NCBI GenBank assembly: GCA_029215795.1
Contig: JARDYH010000007.1
Span: 77,263,763-77,327,762, forward strand
Source: Anniella stebbinsi
Taxonomy: Eukaryota; Chordata; Lepidosauria; Squamata; Anniellidae
Length of the DNA stretch: 64,000 nt
Reading direction: 5' to 3'
Position 1 is the stretch's first letter, and each line of letters starts with the position of its first letter. A program made the translations under genes and the position numbers. A model generated the notes under the pieces. The model made no database searches. It was not told the origin of the DNA and saw nothing but the letters and a program-made list of their open reading frames with translations. This document shows positions 39,837 through 50,880 of this stretch, in pieces.

Positions 39837-40190
39837 GGCCCCCTCTACAAGAATTCAGTTTGGCGCCTGGTTGTCCAATTATGCGCATCTTCTCACAATT
39901 ACTGTTACGATAATGACTGTACGCGGGAGGCGGTTAAGTGCGTAACTGGTGGCCCAACTGGTTGTTTGAAACGCGCTTTAAAGTGGCTGAAATGCAGAGA
40001 ATCGTTTGTTTACATGGTCAAAATGTGCTTTAACCGCAGAGCAGGAAAACTCACTATTTAACACGCAATCGATAATGCGCATAATCGGAGAGAAAACACG
40101 CCTCTACCCCCGATTTGCGCTCCACTCTTGTAGAGGTAAAAATTTTAATGAGACCTGAAAGAGCTCTAAACCTCTCATGTAGAGGCGCCC
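39837..40190 (+). mobile_element. 354-bp inverted-repeat element, family A copy 4
   Basis: Starts GGCCCCCTCTACAAG and ends CATGTAGAGGCGCCC, with TAG at 39834-39836 and 40191-40193. This is the most diverged copy: many atgcgcat motifs have decayed to TG/CA variants. Confidence 0.85.
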
Positions 40191-40302
40191 TAGGTCCCAA
40201 TTGTGCATGCCACTGGATCGAATGGTGCACTCCAACTTTTCCTGGACTGAACCACTTCAGGCTGCAGATGAGGAGCTCCATGTTTGAACGCTCCTCCATG
40301 GG

Positions 40303-40331
40303 AATGGGGTGGAGTGGGGTGGGGTGGGATG
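40303..40331 (+). repeat. GGGGT-type G-rich tract
   Basis: Several GGGG or GGG runs separated by single T or short spacers. Compatible with a G-quadruplex. Confidence 0.5.
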
Positions 40332-40547
40332 AGAATCCTTTACAGGTGAAAAAACAAACAAACCTCACCTAAACATGCAGCAGAGTGAGATGGTCGAATA
40401 AACATTAAAAACCTCACATGCGTGGTTAAAAAAATCAACAGTGTGACCTGTGTCGCATGTTGTACTTAAGGGTGGGTATCTCCTATGTCTGAATGTTGAA
40501 GGCTACAATGGGGGGGGAGCAGGAAATGGGGGTACATGTGCTCCCCC

Positions 40548-40740
40548 CTGGTATAGCACGTGGTGGTGGGAGCCCCACATCGAAACCCTCACTCAGCCAT
40601 GAAGATCTCTGCCTGCCCTGGATCACCTTATTATCTCTCAACCCAGAAGCTGTTTAAAATAATCGAAACCACCTACATATACCGCCCTGTGCTCCTGGGA
40701 GGAAGAGCCGGGTAAGAACCTGACCCTAAAAAATGAGGTG
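40548..40740 (+). repeat. Sauria-type SINE, degenerate
   Basis: ccctcactcagccatgaaga, tatctctcaaccc, then cctacatataccgccctgtg and ctcctgggaggaagagc. Confidence 0.55.
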
Positions 40741-40936
40741 GAGCACAAAAGGTGGAGTACTGCTAATAACCCCTGTGACACCTACTAGTTTAAAAACCCA
40801 TGGCCTACTTTATCAGTGTTTATAAACTCTGACTAATCGGAATGGAAGTTAGCCATCAAGAGCCGAAGCGGACACCTAATCTATTGTTCCAGTCTCACTG
40901 CTCATTAGCAAGTAATTTTTAAAAATTGCTCTAAGC

Positions 40937-41071
40937 CAGGGGTGGGCCGAAAGTAGATCTCCAGATGTTTTGGATTTCAACCCTTAGCATTCCCGACCAT
41001 TGGCCATGCTGGCAGGGGTTTCTGGGAATTGAAATTCAGAACATGTGGAGATCAACCTTCTGCCCATCCCT
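40937..41071. repeat. short hAT-like MITE
   Basis: caggggtgggccgaaagtag and caaccttctgcccatccct ends. The centre is a fold of ccagatgttttggatttcaa and ttgaaattcagaacatgtgg. Flanks ctctaagc and ctctagga are similar. Confidence 0.65.
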
Positions 41072-41304
41072 CTCTAGGACATCCCTCCTCAACATGGTAC
41101 CTGCTAGATGAGTTGAACTGCAACCCCCATCAACCCCTGCCAACATGGCCAGGTACATAAACAGGAATTGGGACATCCTCACCACAAATGCTTTCTTGTC
41201 ACCCCCTCCATTGCCTTTGTTGCCCCATGGCGGTTGGGGGCTTCAAGATGAGAGAAGGGACATCAAGGTAAGGAAAGAAAGTGCCCCCATCCTCAGCTTG
41301 GCAG

Positions 41305-41467
41305 TAAGCCTATATACACCAGTTGCTGGGGAACATGGGTGGGAGGGTGCTGTCACACTCCTGTCCTGCTTGTGGGTCCCTGATCGTCAGCTGGTTGGCC
41401 ACTGTGTGAACAGAGTGCTGGACTAGATGGACCCTTGGTCTGATCCAACAGGGCTCTTATGTTCTTA
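41305..41467 (+). repeat. CR1 LINE 3' tail
   Basis: gtaagcctatatacaccagt, ggggaacatgggtgggaggg, gaccсttggtctgatccaac, ending ttatgttctta directly at the start of a SINE. Confidence 0.8.
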
Positions 41468-41672
41468 CAGTGGTTAGAGTGTTAGACCAGGAGCAGGAGG
41501 ACGTGAGTTCAAATCTCCTCTTAGCCACAAAGGTCACTGAGTAAGCTTGGGGCAGTTACCATCTCTCCGTCTATCTACCTCGCAGGCTCGTTGTCAGGAT
41601 AAAATAGGGAAGAACCACATATACTGCCCCAGAGCTCCTTGAAGGAAAAGCAGGATATAAATTTAACAAATG
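41468..41672 (+). repeat. Sauria-type SINE
   Basis: cagtggttagagtgttagac (A-box side), gtgagttcaaatctcctc (B box), cgcaggctcgttgtcaggat, agctccttgaaggaaaagc, ggatataaatttaacaaatg. A nearly complete copy. Confidence 0.8.
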
Positions 41673-41770
41673 ACTATGGAAGAATTGGAAGCATATGGCT
41701 ATCGTGAAGTAGCAGAGCCAGGGAAACTGCAGTAGAGAGGTGGCTTCTGAACGTTTGCACGTCTTAACTG

Positions 41771-41905
41771 AGGGATGGGCAGAAAACAGGTTTCCAGATG
41801 TTTGGGATTTCATCTCACAGCATTCCGACCATTGGCCATGCTGGCAGGGGTTTCTGGGAATTGAATTCCAAAACACCTGGAGATCTACCTTCTGCCTTCT
41901 CCTGC
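41771..41905. repeat. short hAT-like MITE with 8-bp duplication
   Basis: Same family as 40937. Flanked by cttaactg (41763-41770) and cttagctg (41906-41913), 7 of 8 matching, which supports hAT. Confidence 0.7.
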
Positions 41906-43094
41906 CTTAGCTGATGAAAGGAGGAGCGCAAAAGTATTTACAGTCTATAAAACAGGGCGGTTAGTGCAGGGCTGTTGTTTGCTTCTCTTGCAAGGTGACC
42001 ACAGCTTCAGCCTGCCTTAGCACTGCAAATGATAGCTGCGCTTCTCATCAAAATTATTGTTTCCTGGTTTTGTTCTTCCTGCAGTGTCTGCTTTGCTAAA
42101 AAAAAAAAAAATGACTGTTTTAAGTGCCGCTCGTGTGTTTATGCAATTCAAAGTTGAGAAAAGGACACAACAATATTTCTTTTTCGAGGTCGAAATACTT
42201 CTTTGGGGAGATAGATGGGGGAGGGAGATGAATTCATGGAGGCACCAGTGCCGTCCCAAATGCACTAATGCACAGCTGGCTTCTGTCTGCAAACTAGCTC
42301 AACTGGTTTTCCTTGAGCTCGATCCTCAGGAGAAGATTTAATATCTGAACAAAACACAGTGAGCATACCTTCATGGTAGCTCTCCTGTTCAAGTGGAATT
42401 TATCTGCACCAGGGCTGCAGGAAGTGTGGCCCATGTATCACATGCGGCCCGCCAAGTCTTTCCTAGTGGCCTGACAGATGGCCCTGCATCTGCCACTTCC
42501 ACAGTACCATCTAGGGTTTCTTGTGCTAGCAAGGGAATCCCTTCCTTATCTCCAATCCTGCTGGCAATAGCAAGAGAAAACCCAAGGATTCCCTTGCCAG
42601 CAGTAATGCTAGCATGGAAACCATCAGTCTTGGGTCTGCGTTTGTGTGTCTGCAAGCACACATGCACAGCTGCGGCCCCCTGACGCAGCCCCCCGGAGCA
42701 AAAACAAAAAACCAAGCTTGTGCACCCTTGATCTACACCAATTGTGCAGCTCACCCTGCTCTGGGGAATCAAAACAGACAGCCTACTCAGTTGAAAAAAA
42801 TATGTGATCAAAGCGTTTCCATCCCAGTCATGGATTAGCCAGTTACATTACTCTTTACCTTTGCGAGCTTGGAAAAAAATACTTTCTATCCATGGTCTCA
42901 AACTAGAAAGCCATTACAAAGATGACAATGCAAACGGCCTTTGCCTCCAAGCCGTCAAAAGCAAAATGATTCCGCTCTGCGCTTCCATCTTCCCTTACAG
43001 CCCCCTTACAGCGTTTGCTGCACCGTCAAAGATAGTCGTGATCAAAACTAGATGGCTGATGCCATCCTGCATTTCGGCCAAAGACTGACTCTGT

Positions 43095-43604
43095 GGCTCA
43101 GTTCGGACGACACATTAGGCAATGGGGGGGGGGGGGGAACAATCGTCAGTTGTGTTGCTTATTGTGTCGTCTGGAGGGCAACTCACAACACACACACAAC
43201 TGACAGTACGTTAATCAGGCACTTTAAACAACGGAGCGAAACAACGGGCTTGCACGTTGTTTAGCCCGAAGCCTCGTTGTTTAAAGTGTCGTCCGAATTC
43301 AGCCCCCCCTCTCTCCGTGGACTATTCCATTTCGGAATGGAGTTCTGCTGCCTAGAGCAGCCAAAAAACCCCAGCCGCTCTATGCAGCCGGTAGAACTCA
43401 CGGTGCATGCTGGGATACGGCTGGGGGACACACGGAGGAGAGGCTGCAACCAAAATGGCCGCCGAAAGTTCCTTGCAGCCGGGGCGTTTGCCGGTTCTGA
43501 GCAGCGCCGGCTGCAGTGTGTCATCTGTGGAGCTCCTCCTGCCTAACGCACAGTCAGTACGTTATTTACCCCTCCATTGCCTAATATGTCGTCTGAACTG
43601 AGCC
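43095..43604. mobile_element. 510-bp inverted-repeat element with CpG-rich core
   Basis: Ends GGCTCAGTTCGGACGACAC and gtcgtctgaactgagcc. A run of 14 G is at 43124-43137, next to aacaatcgtcagttgtgttg. The middle (about 43330-43540) is CpG-rich with gcatgctggga and aaaatggccgccg. Same family as 4743 and 49861. No clear 3-bp duplication (TGT against ACT). Non-coding. Confidence 0.75.
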
Positions 43605-43699
43605 ACTAAGTGTGAATTTAAACAAGGCAAGAGCTAGACGGAGGAAAAGAATGGATTGTTGACCCTTTGGTATGACTAGCAACTAATACAATGACGGGG

Positions 43700-44492
43700 T
43701 CTGAAATTTCATGTTGGGGATCATTAGGAAAGGAATCCAAGATAAAACCGCCAATATCAAAATGGTTTTATACAAATCTATGGTGGGACCACACACGGAA
43801 TACTGTGTATAGTTCTGGTCATCGCACCTTGAAAAGGATATTATAGCACTGGAAAAGGCGCGGAAAAGGCTAGCCAAAATAATAAAGGGGTTGGAGCAAC
43901 TCCCCTATCAGGAAAGGTTACAACGTTTGGGGCTTTTAGCTTAGAAAAAATGAAAGGGACATGATAGAAGTGTATAAAATAAACATGTATAAAAAATCAT
44001 GTTTTGGAGAAATTGGATAGGGAGAAAGGTCTCTCTCTCTCTCTCAATTTTTATTATGTTGTATTCTGTATTTTTATGAATTGTTGTAAACTGCCCAGAG
44101 AGCTTTGGCTATGGGATGGGATGGAAGTCATCATCATCATCATCGAACCATGAAGCTGAATGGCAGGAGATTCAGGACAGGGAGAAGGAAGGACTTCTTC
44201 ACACAGCACATCTTCAAACTATGGAATTGGCTACCACAAGCTGTAGTGATGGTCACCAACTTGGACAGCATTTAAAGGGGATTAGAGGAATTCAAAAAAG
44301 ATAAGGTTGTCGATGGCTATGAGTCATGATGGTTATATATTACCTCCAGTATCAGCGCCTGTAGGGCGGGGTGCTACCGCACTCATGTTCCCCATTGGGG
44401 GTATCTGGTTGACTACTGCGGGAACAGAACGCTGGACTGGATGGGCCTTTCAGCTGATCCAACAGGGCTCTTCTTATACTCTTAAATACAGG
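43700..44492 (+). pseudogene. CR1 LINE ORF2 end and 3' region with an L2 tail inside
   Basis: Bases 43780-43940 decode in shifting frames to the CR1 ORF2 C-terminus (LEKDIIALEKARKRLAKIIK, then GLEQLPYQERLQRLGLL) with stops. The 3' region follows: ccatgaagctgaatggcagg, cttggacagcatttaaaggg, ctgatccaacagggctcttc. A foreign L2-type tail (gtaaactgcccagagagct) with an ATC run interrupts it at about 44044-44146. Confidence 0.75.
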
Positions 44493-44935
44493 CCTCCCAC
44501 AATACCAGAGCTAGGCTTTGGGTGATTCTGCAGGGGGTCCAAACACCATCAGTAGTAGCAAATAGCAAGTTCAGACAGGTTAACTGCAACAGATAATGCC
44601 CCCTCCTGAGTCATTAGAGGAGAAGGAACCTTGTTTTGAGCAGAGACAGGAAGTGTACAGAATCTGGCTTGAGGCAAGATATGTCTACAAACCAAATTGT
44701 TCTTTAATTGAGGAAAGTTAGTTCTCTGATAAAAGGGAAGAGGTTGGCTTAAGCTGTATTTCATATTTGTAAGATGCCTACTATTTGCCTCCAGATAATA
44801 TCTTTAACCTCTGGTTTCTTTTATACTCCCAATTTCCTTCCTAGGCCCATCTGAAAGCATCAAGGGTTGCCTCTAAGGGGGGGAAATCAGACAGAGAAGT
44901 AAGACAGGATGTTCCTCCTCCATCAGCCTGGCTAT

Positions 44936-45027
44936 GGGTGCAACCCAATGCATGTTTAGACAGAAAAAGTCCTATAACTCCCAGCATTCTCAGCCAGTCT
45001 AAACATGCGTAGGATTGTGCCCTACGA
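44936..45027. repeat. small palindromic MITE
   Basis: gggtgcaacccaatgcatg, tttagacagaaaaagtcc and the mirrored ctaaacatgcgtaggattg, tgccct. Half copies occur at 22281-22346 and 31011-31085. Confidence 0.55.
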
Positions 45028-45370
45028 CCAATTGCTGTGTAGCTCCTCCCCTCCCAGGACTGGCTCCATCAGGGCCAATTCCATGTAGCTGCATCTGAAG
45101 GAGAGGCAAAGTCCCCCCCCCCCATCAGCCTGGTTGGGACTAAAGGACATTGGCCTCCACCCTCCCCAAATTGTCATCGCGTAAGTCCATTATATAATGG
45201 TATGAACATTTTTGGTACTTATATTGACTTATTTTCCTCTTCCCTCCCCAGTCCTTTTTCCTTTAGTATCACATCTCTGGGATTGTAAAATTGTTGTTTT
45301 TAACTGAAAACCACCTTGATTTGCTTTGGCAGAAATAAAGTATATCAATGAAACATATCTCCTGTTAGAA

Positions 45371-45735
45371 CAGGGGTGGGGAATCTCTTTGAGCCAAAGG
45401 GCTGAATTCAATTTCAGAGAAGCTATCAGAGGCTGCATTTCAATGGTGGTGGTACGGGTGTGAAGGTAAGGTGGGGACGATAAAGCCAAAAAGGTGGGGG
45501 GCAAAAATGCAAATAATACCAATATATTTGTGGCTTACAGCTGTTACTGCCAGGAACTAAGCCTTAGGACTTATTTCAACCTTTTAGAATGGGGGGAAAA
45601 ACTGCTACAAAACCGGGGAACCGCCAAACGATTGGTGCGTGGGGGAAAGGGGTGGGGCCATGAGAAGGGGGCGTGGCTGTCTGGGGAACTCCAGAGGGCA
45701 GACGGCGACTGCAGGAGGGCCAGATTTCCCACCCA
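45371..45735. mobile_element. 365-bp hAT-like element
   Basis: Starts CAGGGGTGGGGAATCT and ends gatttcccaccca. Flanked by tgttagaa and agttagag (6 of 8). It shares gggctgaattcaatttcaga with 57158. Confidence 0.65.
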
Positions 45736-45878
45736 AGTTAGAGGATCCTTTCCCAGACTACGGAATTATTAAACGAGCCTACCAAAGTGATCCACCATTT
45801 CTTGATATCCATCATGCACTACCTAATCCCAATCAGCCACATCCAGAATCTAGATTGTCTTTTACAGTATTCTTACAG

Positions 45879-45966
45879 TGCAATCCTATATGTGTCTACT
45901 CAGAAGTAACTCTCATTGAGTTCAATGGGGCTTTCTCCCAAATAAATATGTATAGGATTACAGCCT
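45879..45966. repeat. small palindromic MITE
   Basis: cagtgcaatcctatatgtg and tatgtataggattacagcc form the ends, around tactcagaagtaactctcat and tgagttcaatggggctttc. Confidence 0.6.
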
Positions 45967-46032
45967 TGGTCACATAAAAGTGAAGCATTTTCCTCAAACA
46001 TATTCATCTGCTAAAAAATTTTAAAAAATAAA

Positions 46033-46108
46033 ATCGGCAATTTCATTACTATGTTGGGTGTGTTCCAACAATCGGCAACTTCATTACTATTTTGGGTGCA
46101 TTCCAATG
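46033..46108 (+). repeat. two-copy tandem repeat, 38-bp unit
   Basis: atcggcaatttcattactat followed by gttgggtgtgttccaaca is repeated once from 46071 with a few changes. Confidence 0.85.
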
Positions 46109-47499
46109 TTTTTCCATCACTTGACTGCAATCTCAAGTGATGACACATATGTGTGAAGTAGCCATCTTAGATTCAACACCTCACATCATCACCTCAAAGA
46201 GTGCTTTTCTAAGGAGGCCATACACATCCATGGCTGCGAGTCATCAAGTGGTGAGGCATCAACTAATGTATGCTTATGTATGAATCAGCCTTTCATTATG
46301 ACCAATTCAACCAATTGTTCTCATGGTGATATAGGGGTGGGACCCATTGTCCTATTTCTGGATACACACACAGCTGATACCACCCTAACTCGGCTCTGTG
46401 GCGGAGCGAGGCAGGAAAGCCAGGCAACTGTTAGATCATGACACATTAAATGTACCCGTAAGTGGAGGTGGAGATGGGACGAGGTGGCCACATGCTCATG
46501 AACTGTATAGCCCTTCACGGATTTCAGGAGCTGCGTCCGTAATGAAAACTTCTCCTAGATGGAATTTGTTCACACTTTTCTGCCTTGAGTTATGTACCAA
46601 AAATGGCACAATCCATGCACAAGAGCGAGGTATCAGCGGGCTCAGGAAAAAATCCAGGTTTGCACAAGGACAAAAACAAAACCTTGAAGAAAAAATGCTA
46701 AGGAAGGGACACCCCCACCCCAATTACCCAGTGAGTACTGGGTGGGCTCAGTGGCCATGGTATGTTGAGTGTTGGTAGGTGGGGGCTGGCAGTGGAAAAC
46801 AGGGTGGGGGAAGGAAAATGGAACAGATTATCTTGAATAGGAGCACAGCATTTCCCCCCAAATCCTACTTGCAACATCCTAACGGACAGGAGTCCATTGC
46901 GCATGAATGGCGAATCACAGAGATTGTATACTCCACTCTGAATTAACTGATTATCCCCTTTGTCAATTAAGCACAATCTATACCACCATTAAGTCATGTC
47001 TTATGAACAGCCAGATAGAAAAATCTGTTATCATTCCTACCCACTCTGAAAGCAGAAATTACTTGTAACACTAGATAATGGTGACCAGTTTTCAAGGGAA
47101 TATCTACCACCCAGGGAACCCTGAGAACTGCAGCTCTTTGGGGATGTCAGGTGAGGATCGCTAGTACAAAATTCTCATTGCCTTCAAAACAGCAGTTCCC
47201 AAGATTATTGGGAACAGGTAAAATGGAGGTGTCTGTGATAATTCACTTGGCTTTAAAGACCTTGCTTTATTTTAAGGATATTACTGGGTTATATTCCAGC
47301 AGAGATAGATGCTGCAATATTTTAAATAGCCAAATGGCTAGTTTTACAACATGGGAAAGAAAGCAAGATCTATGCCATCAATACAATCGATGAATTGAGA
47401 ATTTATTTCCCATGTTGCTCTATGAACTGCCAGTTGTCATTAACAGCAACGTATGGATACATAAACTGCCATTTTGTCAGCCTTCACACACAGTGGGAT

Positions 47500-48020
47500 T
47501 ATTCACACAACATGCTAATGTAGGCTGACCAGATAAAATCCAGGTCAGGGCTCATATAACTTTAACAGTTGTGGAGAAAAGGGAATTTCAGCCAGTGTCA
47601 TTTGTATGCAATTAGTTCCTGGTGATATTCCCTCTTCATCACAACAGTTAAAGTTGCAGGGGCCCTGCTTTCTTTTGTATCTAGTCACTCTAGTATAGTG
47701 AATGCACCTTTAACTGTTGTGATGAAGAGGGAATATCATCAGGAACTAAATGCATACAAATGACACTGGCTGAAATTCCCTTTTCTCCACAACTGTTAAA
47801 GTTATATGAGCCCTGACCTGGATTTTATCTGGTCACCCTATGCTAATGCACATTCAGTGGCTTGAGTGTGGGTTGTTTTGAACCGTGGGGGGTTTGTTGA
47901 ACATGGGTTATCATGCTGTCTGAATGCTTCCAGGGTGACTTGTTAACCATGCAGTGTAGTTTATCATCTTGAACAAGCAACCTTGAGAACCCATGGATTA
48001 TTGCTGGGTTAGCTGAAGAT
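47500..48020. mobile_element. inverted-repeat element carrying a nested fold-back
   Basis: ttcacacaacatgctaatg (left) joins cacattcagtggcttgagtg after the nested element is removed. The body matches the families at 4710 and 29138 (gagtgtgggttg, cttgttaaccatgcagtg). Right end approximate. Confidence 0.6.
47521..47840. mobile_element. 320-bp fold-back hAT-like element with perfect 8-bp duplication
   Basis: Ends TAGGCTGACCAGATAAAATC and gattttatctggtcacccta fit the hAT 5'-YARNG rule. TGCTAATG is present at 47513-47520 and 47841-47848. Almost the whole element is two arms of about 130 bp (47521-47653 and 47708-47840) around a loop of about 55 bp. Confidence 0.88.
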
Positions 48021-48057
48021 GGGCCTTTAAGTACCCAGATCCCAAGCTTTATAGTTA

Positions 48058-48508
48058 CAGCTCTCAAACTTTTTGTTTTTGTGCAGACTATCTGAAAATT
48101 GCTGGGGTCTTCGCAGATCCCTTAATAATTTTGTGTTCTACAAATTGAACCACATACATAGTTCATTTTTAAAAATAAAATTGCTTTAATGCTAGCATCA
48201 TCAGCAAAACCAGCACTGTATTGTGAAAATCACAGGCCTTCTGGCAGACTAGTGAGAAGAACCCTTTAACTGGTAAATGTTTAGGAGAAAGTTAGCAGAC
48301 TGAACCAGCGCCGTAATACAAAAGTCATGTGCCCTTGCCCTGGGCCATCTTAACCTGTTCGATAATCCGACCCTGGTCAAAAGAGCCTCGGTCTCCACCG
48401 TCAGAAAAAGTAAGTCAAGTGCAGGCCAAGTATAGATAGTCTTGACTGTTACACAAACTTTCTATGGACCACCTAAATAGAGTTCGGACTGTCGTTTGAG
48501 AACCGCTG
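48058..48508. mobile_element. hAT-Charlie-like element
   Basis: CAGctCTCAAACTTTTTG and gtttgagaaccgctg resemble the Charlie-type CAGTGGTTCTCAAACTT terminus. No coding capacity. The 8-bp duplication is not preserved. Confidence 0.6.
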
Positions 48509-48578
48509 CTTTGTCGGTGAGCAGCAGCACTTTGCATTGTGCCTAGAAACAGCCCAGTGAGTAGTTTAAGAAACATCA

Positions 48579-48833
48579 GGCCTGTTCAGGCAACACTTGA
48601 GGCTCTGTGGTTAGAGAAACTGTGGTTCTCTGGAGTTAGCAGTAATCACACGCCCTGCTGCCGCACACAACACTTTAAGCCATGGTTAGAGCCGCTAACC
48701 CTGCTGCAGACGGTCTGACTGTGGTTAGCGAGTGAGCAGGGTTTAGCAAAACGCATTGCACAAGTCACTTTAAACCCTGCTGCTTAACCAAAAGCCTTAA
48801 CTGGCAGGGTTTAAGGTGTCTTCTCAACAGACC
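48579..48833. mobile_element. 255-bp inverted-repeat element
   Basis: GGCCTGTTCAGGCAACACTT and gtgtcttctcaacagacc ends, with internal ttaaaccctgctgcttaacc and gttagagccgctaaccctgc palindromic blocks. Related by ends to 28303. Confidence 0.6.
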
Positions 48834-49837
48834 TATTGAGATATAGCTAGGCCCAGTTAGTAACCTAAGTGTTGCATACTAACAAGTTTCCAGGTAATCT
48901 TCAAAGGTAGCCCCATGTACAACATATTGCAGTCTTTTTAACACAGAGGTTACCAGGTGACCTCTGTGCTGTTGTCCGTCCAGAGCTGCCAGAAAAAACT
49001 TATATTAGCCGTAACGCTCGCTCAGAACTTCCTGGATTGGAAGAGAATTCCTCGGCCCAAGCCAAGGACCTTCACCTGTAAACCGAACAGACAGAATGAT
49101 TTCGCAAACCAGAGCAGAATCATTTCCCCCCAACAGAAGACAAAACCAAACCAAAAAGGCCTGTCCAGATTATGAATGACAACGATGGGGGGGGGGGGGG
49201 GGAATGAAAGATGGCTCACTTTCTGCTCTGCTTTCTCCTCTGGTATGTTTCGCTAAGGTACCACATGTAACAACAAGTTCACAAAGACATTTCGTCAGAC
49301 TCCACCCCCCACCCCCGCCTTCCCTTTCAAGCTTGCTTCGCACACTCCCATGAGAAAGGGGATGGGCCAAGAAGACATGAGCGAGCTGAAAAAGTGCTGC
49401 AACGGAATCAGGTGACCTGCTTGAATTTCCAGTGTCTGCAATCACCTCTACTGAGAAAGTATCTCTCTCTCCCTCTCTCCCGCCCCTAATCACACAAGCA
49501 GCATTCCTTGGCTTTTGGAAGACAAGGTCTATTAAAAACAACTAAACCCATAGATGGATAAAAGTGAAATAATAATAATTTAAAAAAAAACCAACAAGGG
49601 CAGACACTGGCATGGGACACCAGAACCCCACAGTACGGCAGCAAAATAATAATAAAACATAAATGCCATTCAGAACACTAAACTGTGTTGCTCAGAGCAG
49701 CAGACGTACAGCAGGCTAAGAGAACAGTCAGCAGTCAGCAGTCAACAGCGCCTGTATAGCCAGAGAAGGACACTGCCTCTACATCTGCCAGCCATTTACA
49801 GGTGAGGTTTGCTGTTATCAGTCTGTCTGTATCTGCA

Positions 49838-50460
49838 GCTTGGTGTAGTGGCTACACAGTGGCTGCATTCGGACAACACATTAGTCAATGGTGGGTTGAG
49901 TAGCCAACTCACAGTTGGTTATTTTGTGGGTACTCCCCACACAACATATTCCTACACAACTGTGAGTGGTTGGGGCTGGCGTTGAGTGGACTAATAGTCA
50001 ACCCAGCATTTGACTGACACAGCCCCCACCCTCCCTCCTCCCTCAATCCTCCCAGTTCTATCCCAGCAGCCTTTGCAAGTTGCACCATTTGTAGCAGAGT
50101 GGCAGCCGTCGCTCTATGGGCTTGTGTTTTAACCCACTCACCCCTCCACACAACACTTTAAACAACTGGCTTTCAGCTAAACTACTTGCAAGCCAGTTGT
50201 TTCTCTCAGTTGCTTATTTGGGCGGAACAGCATACCGTCAGTAGTTTGTGAGCGGCGTGTTACCCTCCACACAACACAATAAGCAACACAACTGATGATT
50301 GTTCCCCCCCCCCCCCCGGTTGCTTAATGTGTTGCCCAAAACCAGCCTGTGTCGGACCGGGAGTGGGGAGATCCAGGTTCAAATCCCTGCTCGGCCATGA
50401 AGATCACTGCCTGTGATGTTGGAGTGGTCAACTCTTTTTCTCTCTTAACCTAACCTGCCA
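49838..50460 (+). repeat. Sauria-type SINE split by a DNA element
   Basis: cagcttggtgtagtggctac (49836-49855) continues after 50347 with gtcggaccgggagtggggag, tccaggttcaaatccctgct and tctctcttaacctaacctgc, then a CR1 copy begins. Confidence 0.75.
49861..50347. mobile_element. 487-bp inverted-repeat element inserted in a SINE
   Basis: Starts GGCTGCATTCGGACAACAC and ends gtgttgcccaaaaccagcc. Flanking triplets are AGT and TGT (one mismatch). A run of 14 C at 50304-50317 lies after gatgattgtt, exactly as in 4743-4970. Non-coding. Confidence 0.78.
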
Positions 50461-50462
50461 CA

Positions 50463-50880
50463 CTTTTCTCCTTCTCCTACAATGCTAGAACCCGAGGTCA
50501 TCCCATGAAGCTGATTGTTGGGAGACTCAGGACAAATGTAAGGAAGTACTCATTCGCACTGCGCATAGTTAAACTATGAAATTCACTACCACAAGATGTG
50601 GTGATGGCCACCAATTTGGATGGCTTTAAAAGGGGGTTGGATAAATTCCTGGAGGAGAAGGCTATCCATGGCTACTAGCCCTGATGGCTATGTGCTACCT
50701 CCAGTATCTGAGACAGTAAGCCTGGATGCACCAGTTGCTGGGGAACATGGATGGAAGGGTGCACCATGTCCTGCTTTGTTGGTCCCTGACCGACAGCTGT
50801 TTGGCCACCGTGTGAACTGTGTGCTGGACTAGATGGACCCTCGGTTTGATCCAGCATGGCTCTTCTTATGTTCTTATGTG
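50463..50880 (+). repeat. CR1 LINE 3' region
   Basis: ctcctacaatgctagaaccc to catggctcttcttatgttct. A 3' end of about 415 bp in the sense orientation. Confidence 0.85.
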
